Positions 54,693 through 63,526 of a stretch of DNA of 64,000 nucleotides are shown piece by piece. Under the pieces are notes generated by a model, which was given only the letters and a program-made list of their open reading frames with translations, ran no database searches and had not been told where the DNA came from. The stretch is from Pseudobacteroides cellulosolvens ATCC 35603 = DSM 2933 (lineage in GTDB: Bacteria; Bacillota; Clostridia; Acetivibrionales; DSM-2933): assembly GCF_001262605.1 (NCBI RefSeq), contig NZ_LGTC01000001.1, forward strand, positions 5,590,001 through 5,654,000, given 5' to 3'. Made by a program: the position numbers and the translations under genes. Numbering within the stretch: position 1 is the stretch's first letter; every line of letters begins with the position of its first letter.

Positions 54693-54737
54693 AGAGTGAA
54701 AATAGTCACGGTCATACCCGTTACTTTTTTCACCCCT
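54693..54737 (-). terminator. Terminator after the P-loop kinase-like gene (hairpin family member 2)
   Basis: The arms GAGTGAAAATAGTCACG and CGTTACTTTTTTCACCC pair with a few mismatches, and a T8 run follows on the minus strand. It lies 99 bp past the stop at 54836. The rest of 54518-54835 (upstream of the protease gene) shows no gene. Confidence 0.7.
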
Positions 54738-54835
54738 ACGGCTTCAGATGCTGATTTATTGCATTTTAATCATGATTGATAAAACTCAGTTTAAATTTGA
54801 TTTTCATTATTAAAATAAGCATATCCTGCTTTTGC

Positions 54836-55510
54836 CTAAAGATAGAGAAATTCCCTGACTTTGTCCTCACATTTTTCAAAGTCAAAATCAGAATTATCTA
54901 TTTGTAATTTTTTATAAGGATACGTCAAAAATAATCTATCTTCAATAGTCTGCCTTTCACTAAAGTATTTAACCATTCCATCAAACCCTTTCAGGCATTT
55001 TTCTTTACCATATGGAGAATTACAAATATATTTGATTACAAAGTCTCCCCATTCCCTTGGCCTTGAGTTATAGACTCTGCTGATTGTTAAATATACATCA
55101 TTTTGCCTAAGATAAATTAAATATGGGTTACATATATGAAATATTTTGTAAAGTCTTTTATAAAAGTATCTAATAGTTTTAAAATTCTCATTTAAAAGTA
55201 GTATAAATGCATTTAGGGGAGTTTGCATCAGACTGGAATCAAAAATAGAAATATTATCACTATTCACTAAATTAGTTATATGCTCCTGCCACTTTGCATA
55301 GTTTAATTGCCTGTATCTATATAAACTTGATTGTTTATCTTCATTAAGCCATACATCATCCTCACCACATATAGGATGATTTTCTGCCCATTCGAAATAT
55401 GTATTGTGATCAATATTATGCTGAGTCAATAGATTTGATATGAAATCTGTTATTGTGCTCTTTCCTGATCCAGATATTCCTTCAATAAATATTAATTTCG
55501 TATCAAGCAT
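54836..55510 (-). CDS. P-loop kinase-like protein (thymidylate/deoxynucleoside kinase type)
   Basis: The 224-residue cytoplasmic protein begins L-I-F-I-E-G-I-S-G-S-G-K-S-T-I, a Walker A motif at about residues 10-17. Its overall size matches nucleoside or nucleotide kinases. A following acidic D-S-S-L segment (about 90) and R-x-x-x-x-R (Y-N-S-R-P-R-E-W) could serve in substrate binding and the lid. The specific substrate is not clear, and other P-loop phosphotransferases are possible. It is separated from the diguanylate cyclase gene by about 60 bp on the same strand. Confidence 0.65.
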   Translation of the reverse strand: MLDTKLIFIEGISGSGKSTITDFISNLLTQHNIDHNTYFEWAENHPICGEDDVWLNEDKQSSLYRYRQLNYAKWQEHITNLVNSDNISIFDSSLMQTPLNAFILLLNENFKTIRYFYKRLYKIFHICNPYLIYLRQNDVYLTISRVYNSRPREWGDFVIKYICNSPYGKEKCLKGFDGMVKYFSERQTIEDRLFLTYPYKKLQIDNSDFDFEKCEDKVREFLYL

Positions 55511-55569
55511 AAGTTTTTACCTGCCGAAAGCATATTGTATATTAAATATATATATGAAGTACAGTATCC

Positions 55570-56832
55570 TTATATTAATCTGGGCTCCAATTTCGTTTCG
55601 TGTTTTTTCTTTCTTTTTTCAGAATAAAGCTTTTCATCAGCTATTTGAATTAATTCTTCAAAAGTTTTTATCTGGAAAAGCTCTGTATTGAAACAGGCAT
55701 ATCCGATACTAATAGATAAATTATATTCTTTACCTGAGCTCTGGTTAAATTCTTTAAAATGACATTCCAGGCGGTTTTTAATTTCAAAAACAGATTTCTC
55801 AGTGTTATTTGTAAGGAGTATAACATATTCATCCCCTCCAAACCTGCTGATTACATCGGACTTACGAAAAGTCTTTTTAAGTAGTTCCGCTGTTTGTTTG
55901 ATTGCATAATCTCCTTCCTTATGGCCAAAAGTATCATTTATTTTTTTCAAGCCATCCAGATCGCAATAAACTATAAGTAATGTTTCCTTGTTTTCCTTTG
56001 CTGATTTAAATTGCTTTTTTCCTATGACAAGAAAACCTCTCCTGTTGTATAGGCCTGTTAATTCGTCATTCATAGAATTGAAATGCAGCTTTTTGTTCAA
56101 TTTCTGCAGCTCTTTCAATGCATTATTCAAGTCTTTTGTTCGTTCTTCCACAGTTTTTTCAAGCAGCTCTCTTTCTCTCATCAATTCCTGGTAATGATAA
56201 ATATTATTTAATGCATTCATAGCAAAACTGACTAAATTTCCAACACTAATAATAACTAAATCATTATCTGTTATATCTGAGAAAAATTCATTATTTTCAG
56301 GATTGCCTACGATTAAGAAATACTTCGGCATAGCTTCATCTTTTATGTCAAGATTAAAAATTACAAAATTATCCATTCCAAACGCTTTAGCAAATTCAGC
56401 ACAAGAATAGTTGGAGCAATAAAATCTTTCATCATTAATAGTTAAATGGCAGAACATATTTTTAATAAAGCTTAACTCATACTTATCACTGAATTCATCA
56501 GGACTTTTGTCAAAATCGCCGCCCTTATTGATAATAGTATAATCATTGTTTTTACTTCCCATAATAATATAGGATCCATAATTTAATTTCTCTAGTATAA
56601 ATAATCCCATCTGATAAAACAATTCTTCTATATCTAATATATTAGTAAATTTCTTTCCTATGGAATACAATGATTTATAAAGCTCAATTTGATTGTCAAG
56701 ATATATTTGGGTATTATAAAGCTTATACTCCGTCTTGACGAGGAGCTTAACCTGATCCGCCAATTTATTATTTTCTTCTTTTAGTTTTAATATTTCAGTT
56801 TCAGAAGTTATGTACTTTTCGTATTCCTTCAC
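55570..56832 (-). CDS. Diguanylate cyclase (GGDEF) with N-terminal coiled coil and GAF-like sensor
   Basis: In this 420-residue protein, residues 1-50 form a coiled coil. About 55-215 is a GAF-like region (S-I-G-K-K-F-T-N-I-L-D-I-E-E-L-F-Y-Q). About 220-255 is a linking coil, and 255-410 is a GGDEF domain with active-site F-G-G-D-E-Y. The inhibitory I-site R-K-S-D lies five residues before it. It should convert two GTP to cyclic di-GMP with product feedback. No transmembrane segment is seen. It lies 69 bp after the FIST gene and probably shares its transcript, which suggests FIST sensing upstream of c-di-GMP signalling. The start is GTG after AGGGG. Confidence 0.88.
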   Translation of the reverse strand: MKEYEKYITSETEILKLKEENNKLADQVKLLVKTEYKLYNTQIYLDNQIELYKSLYSIGKKFTNILDIEELFYQMGLFILEKLNYGSYIIMGSKNNDYTIINKGGDFDKSPDEFSDKYELSFIKNMFCHLTINDERFYCSNYSCAEFAKAFGMDNFVIFNLDIKDEAMPKYFLIVGNPENNEFFSDITDNDLVIISVGNLVSFAMNALNNIYHYQELMRERELLEKTVEERTKDLNNALKELQKLNKKLHFNSMNDELTGLYNRRGFLVIGKKQFKSAKENKETLLIVYCDLDGLKKINDTFGHKEGDYAIKQTAELLKKTFRKSDVISRFGGDEYVILLTNNTEKSVFEIKNRLECHFKEFNQSSGKEYNLSISIGYACFNTELFQIKTFEELIQIADEKLYSEKRKKKHETKLEPRLI

Positions 56833-56901
56833 GTCTATTCCCCTTTTATAACATATATAAGCTTTATAATTATTAATTATTTGGCAGCATTAAGTTAATA
56901 A

Positions 56902-58092
56902 TCAGCAAAAGGCAGCAACAATTACTGTAAAGTTGTGGTAATAATTTTTCATTCCAACTGGTCCAATTTCTCCTGTACAATAAAGTCCTATCCATGGAAT
57001 TTTCTCATCAACAAATGATTGTAATTTTTTTTGAAGATTAATTTTTTCCTCTGCTCTTAAGACTTTTCCTCTTCCGGCACAATCTATTTGAAGAACAAAC
57101 TTTGGTTTTTTCCCATTTAATTTTGTTCTTAAATTATTCGCCATTAATTCTGCATATGGCAATAATTTCTCTGGATTCCTGCTAATCATCCATATTTTTG
57201 TCCCTTCTTTTAATTCCGTTGCTATCTTGGCTGAACCTTCATTAAAATCTACTACCGGCATTGCCCTTATAATGTATTCATCAAAATTTTCACAAAGCTC
57301 GCTAGGTGCTTTAAGTCCTATACACAAACATCTCACACCCAATTTATGCCAGTTCTCTATATCCTCTTCAGGTATATATTCTTTTAAAACCTCAGTAACT
57401 TTCATATTATCAATTTCATAAATCTTATTATTTTCGGATTTTGTTATCTCTCTTTCATTTCCTATAGGAATGCAACCATGTGTTATTTCGGAAAATACAT
57501 TTAAATCACCGTTCATTACTGCACAAACAACGCTATCGGTCAATACTTCATTGTTATAATATTGATATGTCCTTTTAAACTGCCAATTGTCTGCTGAAAG
57601 CCCTCCAAATATAGGGATAAACTTATCTGATTTTAATTTGCTTTCAAACGCGTTGGAAAATCTTTCGTAGTTTATTGATAAATTATCAATAAATAGCCAT
57701 ATACTTGAGGTTTTATCATTTATATATTTTTGTATTTTATCTGCCAAATTGCTTCCTGCAACAGCACAATCCTCCTTAAGATTTGATATTTTTTCAACAT
57801 TAAAATCGATCTCATCTGATTTAATAACCATTACAACAAGAGAATTATTTGAATCATTTATAAAGTCATATGAAATAACTCCAACTCCTGAACAGCCTAT
57901 AAGGCATTTTGTACCTGTTATTTCATTAACTGTATTTAATATTTCTTTCTGGTCATATCCAACTGTTGAAAACAAAATTACAAAATCACAGGATTCTATA
58001 TTTGCCGACTTTAATGCTTCATATGCAGCTTCCTTAGCAGCTTCTAGGCCGAACCTTTTACTACTGTATCCTACTCCTGTATAAGTCGCCAT
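56902..58092 (-). CDS. FIST-domain sensory protein (FIST_N and FIST_C)
   Basis: The 396-residue protein has the two-part FIST layout. The N-domain (about 1-225) contains L-I-G-C-S-G-V-G-V-I-S and F-G-G-L-S-A-D-N-W-Q. The C-domain (about 235-385) contains R-A-M-P-V-V-D-F-N-E-G-S and W-I-G-L-Y-C-T-G-E-I-G-P-V-G. FIST proteins are proposed to bind small ligands such as amino acids and feed signalling proteins. A diguanylate cyclase follows in the same direction, matching the family's usual association with GGDEF, MCP or kinase partners. GGAGGA precedes the ATG. It is divergent from the cysteine protease gene. Confidence 0.87.
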   Translation of the reverse strand: MATYTGVGYSSKRFGLEAAKEAAYEALKSANIESCDFVILFSTVGYDQKEILNTVNEITGTKCLIGCSGVGVISYDFINDSNNSLVVMVIKSDEIDFNVEKISNLKEDCAVAGSNLADKIQKYINDKTSSIWLFIDNLSINYERFSNAFESKLKSDKFIPIFGGLSADNWQFKRTYQYYNNEVLTDSVVCAVMNGDLNVFSEITHGCIPIGNEREITKSENNKIYEIDNMKVTEVLKEYIPEEDIENWHKLGVRCLCIGLKAPSELCENFDEYIIRAMPVVDFNEGSAKIATELKEGTKIWMISRNPEKLLPYAELMANNLRTKLNGKKPKFVLQIDCAGRGKVLRAEEKINLQKKLQSFVDEKIPWIGLYCTGEIGPVGMKNYYHNFTVIVAAFC

Positions 58093-58327
58093 TTTTACGT
58101 CCTCCTTAATTAGTTTTTATTTTATTTATCGGAAAATATATGCAATTTGTTAAGACCTTTCTTGTACATTTGTTTACACATCTCATTATTATTGAGAGAA
58201 TTGGAATAATTCTAACAATTTTTCAATTTTTAATGGAAATTTTATTTTTATCAGTTATAATTTATAGGTGATTTATATCAGAAATAAACATTACAACTAA
58301 TTATTTACAACAGAAGGAATGACTAAT

Positions 58328-60454
58328 ATGAAAAAAATGAAATTAGCAGTTTGTGCAGTAACTGCATCAATGCTCCTGGGTGCAGGTTTTCTCTCTTCCA
58401 AGGCAGCTTCCGAATTACCAGATAGGGTGGATAACAGTACACTTCCTTGTTTTCCCCCGATTATTGACCAAGGCAATGCATCTTCATGTCAGAGTATATC
58501 CACTACATATTACATGATGACTCATATGACAGGATTAAAAAGAAACCTGGATGCAAAAAACAATGAAGCAAGCAGGCTTTCCCCAATGTGGACATTTAAC
58601 TTTTTAAATAAAGGATGTAATGAATTCGGATCATTTAGCCAATTTGCTTTACGTATTTTATATCACCATGGTGCACCTTCTTTGACTCAATTACCCTATA
58701 AAGATGATATTAAATCCTCAAGTGGGTGGCCTTATGATGCAAATACATGGCTAAATGCAATTAAAAACAGAATTGATCAATACGGTACCATTTCTATAGG
58801 AAGCACTGGAGATGAGACACCTGTAAAGAATACAGATGATATTACAGAGCTTAAGAACTATCTCAGTAAAGGTTATATATTTTCTTTCGATTGCAGTTCA
58901 TTGGGCGGATGGCAGTTTAAAGATATAGAAGATAATCCTGCTACTATTGCTGATAACTTAAGATCACCAATTGGTAAAAAAATTGCATATGCTGTTACCG
59001 GAACAGGTGAAAGCGGAGGACATGTCATGACTTTAGTCGGTTATGATGATAATGTGTGGACTGATATAAACGGCAATGGAGATGTAGACAATGGTGAAAA
59101 AGGGGCTCTCAAGATCGCTAATTCCTGGGGAGATGGTCAGACTGTACATGAATTTACCAATGGAGACGGCGGCTTTATTTGGTTGGCTTATGATGCACTC
59201 AACAGAATTTCAGCAGTAGACGGTGCTCAAAATTTTGCAGGCAGGCAATATGCTTTTAACGGAAACGGGTATCACTATAAAAATATACTCTATTGGCTTA
59301 CAGCAAAAAAATATTATACACCGGACCTCATCGGCAAGTTCACAATTAATGACAACAGAAGATGTGACCTTATAGTTTCTTTAGGATACTCCGATTTAAA
59401 CTCATCAGTTCCAACCAATGAATTTCAATTTGCAATATTCGATGAAGGTAAAGATGTATTATTCACTTCGGACATTACATCTTTTTTTGATAGAGCAGGA
59501 TGGATGAATTTTAATGGTGTTTTCAATAAATATACAGATGGCACATTTTACTTTGACTTTAATGATTTGATAAAAAAATATAGTCTTGCAGATGGAAAAC
59601 TTAGAAGATGGTATCTGATAGTTAAAGATACTGGAATAGAAAAAGCATCTACAATTAAAAATTTTGAGCTCCTTGGCCACTCATTAAATGTAATAGCTGC
59701 TACCGGACCAATTAACAAGATTATTAAATCTACCGATGCCAATCCTTTGTACCTTGATGCTGCCGTAAAGCCTATGGAGTCACCTAAAAATCTTAAAGTA
59801 TATTTCAAAGGACAGCATATTAACTTCACTTGGGATAAAGTTGACATTGAATGTGAATATGAAGTTAGTGTAAACAATGGACCTTTTATTGAAGTTGGCT
59901 CTAATAATTTTTATACACATATGGCTAGTCCCCAAAATAAAAACTATACATTTAAGGTAAGAGCTGTTAATCCAACAAGCGGCAGAACAAGTTCGGAGTC
60001 TCCAGCTTTAACTGTAAAATCCATATTAAGGGGAGATGTTAACGGTGATGGTTCAATCGACAATAATGACCATATTTTGCTATATTCTTCTGTAAATAAT
60101 CCGGAAACTACTTCAATGAGCTTCAATCAAAAGGCTGCTGCAGATATAAATGGAGATAGTATGATTGATGAGAATGATGTTTCATACTTAAAGAAATTTT
60201 TATCAGGAACTTTTACTATGTTACCATCATCAGTAAAATTAATCAATTGCGGAGATATTAACCAAGATGGTGCTATAGATAATAGTGATTTTAATTTATT
60301 ATATTCTCACATATATGATGTGGAAAGCACTCCACTAAACATTATTCAAGAAGTTGCATCAGATTTAAATGGGGATGGAAGAATTGTCCTAACTGATGCA
60401 TCTATTATAAAAAAATATACAACAGGGAGTATGAATAAACTTCCAATTGAATAG
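58328..60454 (+). CDS. Secreted papain-like (C1) cysteine protease with tandem dockerins
   Basis: The protein has about 708 residues and a signal peptide (about 1-30). A papain-family domain (about 35-300) has Gln and Cys54 in D-Q-G-N-A-S-S-C-Q, His232 in G-G-H-V-M-T-L-V-G-Y and Asn265 in N-S-W-G. The usual Trp after the catalytic Cys is Gln. A beta domain (about 300-475) and an FN3-like module (about 480-560) follow. Four Ca-binding loops come next (D-V-N-G-D-G-S-I-D-N-N-D, D-I-N-G-D-S, D-I-N-Q-D-G-A-I-D, D-L-N-G-D-G-R-I), forming two dockerins back to back. The ATG at 58328 has proper spacing from GAAGGA; the ATG at 58319 abuts it. It is predicted to act on or near the cellulosome. Confidence 0.87.
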   Translation: MKKMKLAVCAVTASMLLGAGFLSSKAASELPDRVDNSTLPCFPPIIDQGNASSCQSISTTYYMMTHMTGLKRNLDAKNNEASRLSPMWTFNFLNKGCNEFGSFSQFALRILYHHGAPSLTQLPYKDDIKSSSGWPYDANTWLNAIKNRIDQYGTISIGSTGDETPVKNTDDITELKNYLSKGYIFSFDCSSLGGWQFKDIEDNPATIADNLRSPIGKKIAYAVTGTGESGGHVMTLVGYDDNVWTDINGNGDVDNGEKGALKIANSWGDGQTVHEFTNGDGGFIWLAYDALNRISAVDGAQNFAGRQYAFNGNGYHYKNILYWLTAKKYYTPDLIGKFTINDNRRCDLIVSLGYSDLNSSVPTNEFQFAIFDEGKDVLFTSDITSFFDRAGWMNFNGVFNKYTDGTFYFDFNDLIKKYSLADGKLRRWYLIVKDTGIEKASTIKNFELLGHSLNVIAATGPINKIIKSTDANPLYLDAAVKPMESPKNLKVYFKGQHINFTWDKVDIECEYEVSVNNGPFIEVGSNNFYTHMASPQNKNYTFKVRAVNPTSGRTSSESPALTVKSILRGDVNGDGSIDNNDHILLYSSVNNPETTSMSFNQKAAADINGDSMIDENDVSYLKKFLSGTFTMLPSSVKLINCGDINQDGAIDNSDFNLLYSHIYDVESTPLNIIQEVASDLNGDGRIVLTDASIIKKYTTGSMNKLPIE

Positions 60455-60488
60455 GCGATGGATATTGTATTTTACCATCCTTATTTAG

Positions 60489-60848
60489 GACACAGCTGCA
60501 CAGAGTTTTTCCATCTCAGCATGGATCTACATACCAACAACAGCCAATAAGTGGCAGGGTGTTATTACAAAAGGAACAAACACTAATAAATGGTATGGAT
60601 TGTGGATTTCGTCGGATAACAAATGGGTATACGGGGGAAATGGTTCCAATATAACAGGGTCATCTGTAAAACCTAATCAATGGCAGCATATTGCATTGGT
60701 TCAAAACGGATATTCAAAAAAGAGATATTTATACAATGGAGAAAACACATCAATGCTTATGTTCGGGGGTGCCCAGTCTGTCAGCGAATATTTCTCCGGT
60801 AGAATAGATGAAGTAATAATATATAACTATTCTTTATCAACCAGCTGA
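60489..60848 (+). pseudogene. LamG/concanavalin-like lectin domain remnant
   Basis: One frame encodes S-F-S-I-S-A-W-I-Y-I-P-T, then K-W-Q-G-V-I-T-K-G, H-I-A-L-V-Q-N-G and R-I-D-E-V-I-I-Y-N-Y-S-L-S. This is the middle and end of a LamG_3-type domain. A TAG at 60486 lies directly before the frame, no ribosome-binding site or signal sequence is seen, and a TGA follows at 60846. It is in the same frame as the C39-like remnant 3 bp downstream, so both may derive from one former gene. An 82-codon ATG frame at 60600 exists but starts inside the domain. Confidence 0.7.
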
Positions 60849-60851
60849 ATA

Positions 60852-61352
60852 GTCATCTTAAGCAAAAAACCTACTTCTGTAAATGTATTACCATATTCCC
60901 AGTAGCCATATGACAATCTCTGTTGGGCTACCTGTGCATCAATGGTGACCTCGTATTTTAAAGATGACTATGTTGACAGAAAGCTTAATTATGCAAAATT
61001 CTGGTTTCCAAGCCCTTTATATCCTTCTTTCAATCAACCAGGTACTGATATTCAAATTAGTGCATCTATCTTTGCCGATACGGGTATAGTGGGAAAATCA
61101 ACCTATTCCTGATTATCCTTTAATGACATAATGGCAGCTATTGATGCCGGCAAACCAATTATTGCTTTTATTGACTGGAATGGAGCACATATAGGGCATT
61201 TTCTAGTAATCCGCGTATACAGATGTCAAACTTCTCCATATATAAGAGAAATAGAAATAAACGATCCATGAGATGGTAAAGTTTATACTTATGATTATGA
61301 TTATTTCTTATCAAATATAATTTCAAACTGGTCTGCTAGTATAAGGTTTTAA
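60852..61352 (+). pseudogene. Decayed C39-like / papain-fold peptidase with three in-frame stops
   Basis: A single uninterrupted phase encodes K-K-P-T-S-V-N-V-L-P-Y-S-Q, stop, P-Y-D-N-L-C-W-A-T-C-A-S-M-V. It continues through I-A-S-I-F-like sequence to a second stop, then L-S-F-N-D-I-M-A-A-I-D-A-G-K-P-I-I-A-F, G-H-F-L-V-I, I-N-D-P, a third stop, and D-G-K-V-Y-T-Y. The Cys (L-C-W-A) and His (G-H-F-L-V-I) motifs are those of C39-like bacterial peptidases. The stops are TAG (60903) and TGA at about 61110 and 61269. The third clearly replaces the Trp of a D-P-W motif. There are no frameshifts, so decay appears recent and by substitution only. Confidence 0.75.
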
Positions 61353-61427
61353 TTATATTATTAATCAATTTCCAAACGAATAGGTAATCTAATTTTTCCA
61401 AACACTATTCCAAAAGGAAAATACCCT

Positions 61428-61460
61428 TGGTATAATGGTATAAATTACAATAACGGAGGT
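61428..61460 (+). promoter_or_regulatory. Extended -10 promoter and Shine-Dalgarno of the PC4-like gene
   Basis: TGGTATAAT (61428-61436) is a textbook extended -10 element; the -35 is weak (TTCCAA at 61408). GGAGGT (61455-61460) lies 6 nt before the ATG at 61467. Confidence 0.6.
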
Positions 61461-61466
61461 ATTATA

Positions 61467-61691
61467 ATGGCAGACTTTTGGGATAAGGAAGAATTGATTG
61501 GCAAACTAGGCAAAAACAGCCGTGAGGAAATTCAAATAAAGGTTGTCGAGAAAAAGGACAAAAAATATATTGACATTAGAACATTCTGGTTTGATAGCAA
61601 TGCCGATGAATTCAAACCTAGTCAAAAAGGGGTTGCAATACCATATGACAGCCTTGATGATTTAAAGAACCTAATTAACTCCATCGGATAA
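61467..61691 (+). CDS. PC4/YdbC-like ssDNA-binding protein
   Basis: The 74-residue protein matches the PC4 (p15) transcriptional-coactivator fold. The core is Y-I-D-I-R-T-F-W-F-D-S-N-A-D-E-F-K-P-S-Q-K-G-V-A-I-P. A C-terminal helix (L-D-D-L-K-N-L-I-N-S-I) mediates dimerisation in the family. Firmicute relatives (YdbC type) bind single-stranded DNA and RNA. It is monocistronic with a good promoter and an immediate terminator. Confidence 0.87.
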   Translation: MADFWDKEELIGKLGKNSREEIQIKVVEKKDKKYIDIRTFWFDSNADEFKPSQKGVAIPYDSLDDLKNLINSIG

Positions 61692-61710
61692 AAATCACAG
61701 AGTGATTTTT
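61690..61710 (+). terminator. Terminator of the PC4-like gene
   Basis: AAAAATCAC (61690-61698) pairs exactly with GTGATTTTT (61702-61710) around AGA. The stop codon lies within the 5' arm. Confidence 0.7.
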
Positions 61711-61768
61711 CAACCTTGATGTTGTCGTGTGAAATTGTGGTGTGAATACACCATAATTTCCTAGGCAT
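61711..61768. repeat. Short palindromic intergenic repeat, copy B
   Basis: This copy starts CAACCTTGAT. Its core GAAATT-G-TGGTGT/ACACCA-TA-ATTTC forms a hairpin with a 4-nt loop. It lies between the convergent PC4 and M20 genes. Its right end overlaps the last codons and stop of the M20 gene, so it probably also ends that transcript. Confidence 0.65.
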
Positions 61769-62951
61769 TAATAAAATCAAACGCAAACTGAGACATGATC
61801 TCAACGCCTATTTTTATGCAGTTTTCATCCAGGTTAAATTTGCTGCTGTGTAGATTAATCACTTCACTATTCATTTGGCTCCTGCAGCCCAAGTGAAAGT
61901 ATGTGCCTGACACCACCTTGGAATAATAGGAGAAATCCTCAGCAAGCATGGAAGGTTCTTGGTTTGTAATTATATTTTTTGCATTAATAATTTTTTCAGC
62001 AGAACCTATAAATCTATCTACTAAAAGATCATCATTTATTACAGGAGGATATCCATCATTGGCCTGGAATTTGTATAGTGCCCCGGCCTTTTGGGTTTCC
62101 TCCTTCAATATCTCTTCCATACTATCCTTAATATATTTACATATATCTGCATCAAAAGTTCTAATGGTACCCTTCAAAGTAACACTATCAGGAATAATAT
62201 TGAAAGCACTTCCGGCATTAAAGCATGTAACAGTCAAAATTGCCTGTTTCAAGGAATTGTGGTTTGGTTTTACAATATTCCTAAACCTATCTACTATAGC
62301 CGCCCCAATGGTTATGGGATTTACAGCATTCTCCGGCTGAGCCGCATGGCCGCTCTTTCCGACTATCTCAATCTCAAATTCAGATGGTGACGCCATTACA
62401 GGTCCTTTTCTGACAGATATAAAGCCTGTGTTGATCAGCGGGCTCACATGAGCTCCAATTATAGCATCAACTTTGGGATTATCCAATACTCCTTCATTTA
62501 CCATAACTTCTGCTCCTCCGAGCCCCTCTTCCGCTGGTTGGAATATCAGCTTGACATTGCCGTTCAAAAAATCCCTAAGCCTCACTAAAACATGTGCTGC
62601 TCCCAGTACAATTGCCGTATGCCCATCATGACCGCAGGCATGCATTTTCCCCACATTTCTTGAAACAAATTCAAACATGTTTTCTTCCTTAATTGGAAGT
62701 GCATCAATATCTGCTCTTATGGCAACCGTCTTTCCATTATCTTTCCCGTTAATAGTTGCAGCAAGGCCTGTTCCGGCAAACCCATAAACATCAAGCCCTA
62801 ATTCTTCAAGAAAAGATCTTATGAGCCCGGAGGTCTTTATCTCATTAAACCCCAACTCAGGATATTTATGAATTTCCCTTCTTATTGAGACCAACCTATC
62901 GAAAACCTCTTCTGAATAACTTTTAATTTTATCTGTCAGCAATTTTATCAC
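61761..62951 (-). CDS. M20 family amidohydrolase (hippurate/N-acyl-amino acid hydrolase type)
   Basis: The 396-residue protein has the usual length. The metal-binding H-A-C-G-H-D-G-H-T-A lies at about residue 103, with the Glu pair A-E-E-G (about 137). The dimerisation domain and a late M-L-A-E-D-F-S-Y-Y metal ligand segment are conserved. It removes acyl groups from N-acyl amino acids or related amides; the exact substrate is not evident. The start is a GTG at 62951. An in-frame TTG at 62942 has better spacing from GGGTG and is an alternative. The stop lies within repeat copy B. Confidence 0.9.
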   Translation of the reverse strand: MIKLLTDKIKSYSEEVFDRLVSIRREIHKYPELGFNEIKTSGLIRSFLEELGLDVYGFAGTGLAATINGKDNGKTVAIRADIDALPIKEENMFEFVSRNVGKMHACGHDGHTAIVLGAAHVLVRLRDFLNGNVKLIFQPAEEGLGGAEVMVNEGVLDNPKVDAIIGAHVSPLINTGFISVRKGPVMASPSEFEIEIVGKSGHAAQPENAVNPITIGAAIVDRFRNIVKPNHNSLKQAILTVTCFNAGSAFNIIPDSVTLKGTIRTFDADICKYIKDSMEEILKEETQKAGALYKFQANDGYPPVINDDLLVDRFIGSAEKIINAKNIITNQEPSMLAEDFSYYSKVVSGTYFHLGCRSQMNSEVINLHSSKFNLDENCIKIGVEIMSQFAFDFINA

Positions 62952-63004
62952 CCATTTATTATAAAATAATTGCTTAATTCAGTATAACAAATGCAATGAA
63001 AAAA

Positions 63005-63169
63005 TCAAATATAAATTTCCAAGATATCAATGCTAGGAACCTTAGTCTCTTTTTCCTGATAATATACGCATTCGGGGTTTGTAGAAATTGACGACATAGT
63101 GGTGTTCTCGAGGTTGCACATTCCATCTGCCTGATAAATACAGTTTAATGAACAGTTGATAGTAGTCAT
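63005..63169 (-). CDS. 54-residue Cys-rich protein (DUF1540-like)
   Basis: The frame begins MTTINCSLNCIYQADGMCNL and ends I-L-E-I-Y-I. The Cys pattern C6-x3-C10-x7-C18-x15-C34 with I-Y-Q-A-D-G-x-C resembles the small clostridial DUF1540-type proteins, which may bind metal. GGAGGTG lies 6 nt upstream of the ATG. It is 53 bp upstream of the M20 gene on the same strand and may be cotranscribed. Confidence 0.65.
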   Translation of the reverse strand: MTTINCSLNCIYQADGMCNLENTTMSSISTNPECVYYQEKETKVPSIDILEIYI

Positions 63170-63319
63170 AATAACACCTCCAAAAATATTGTTTCGGTTT
63201 TATTATGATAATATACAAACTCCATGCTTCATAATTTTTCCTAAAAGTTTCATTTCATATTTTAATCACACCTTAATATGCTATAATCTTTGCCATTTTC
63301 TCCGTTTACGGCAAATAAG

Positions 63320-63345
63320 CCGATATAGTAAAAGTACTATATCGG
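63320..63345. repeat. Perfect 11-bp hairpin in the 63170-63712 gene-free stretch
   Basis: CCGATATAGTA (63320-63330) pairs exactly with 63335-63345 around AAAG. No T-run follows. The 543-bp stretch shows this hairpin and repeat copy C but no credible gene. Confidence 0.5.
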
Positions 63346-63526
63346 GACCATAATTCCATGGCTATAAAAAAACATGAAACATTTTGATATTTTTACATAA
63401 TATATATTAGAATTGACTTCCGACTACTTACCTCTTTGATAAATATTGGCCCTTCATTTTTAACAAAGAATGGAAAAAGTGTTTTCTGGACTTCCTGAAC
63501 ATTAACAAAATCTCTTGGGATTTTGT

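Noticed and set aside
61110..61272. UGA recoded as tryptophan in the protease remnant
   Set aside because: UGA serves as a normal stop for other genes in the window (for example cheR), and a UAG is also present, so pseudogene decay is simpler.
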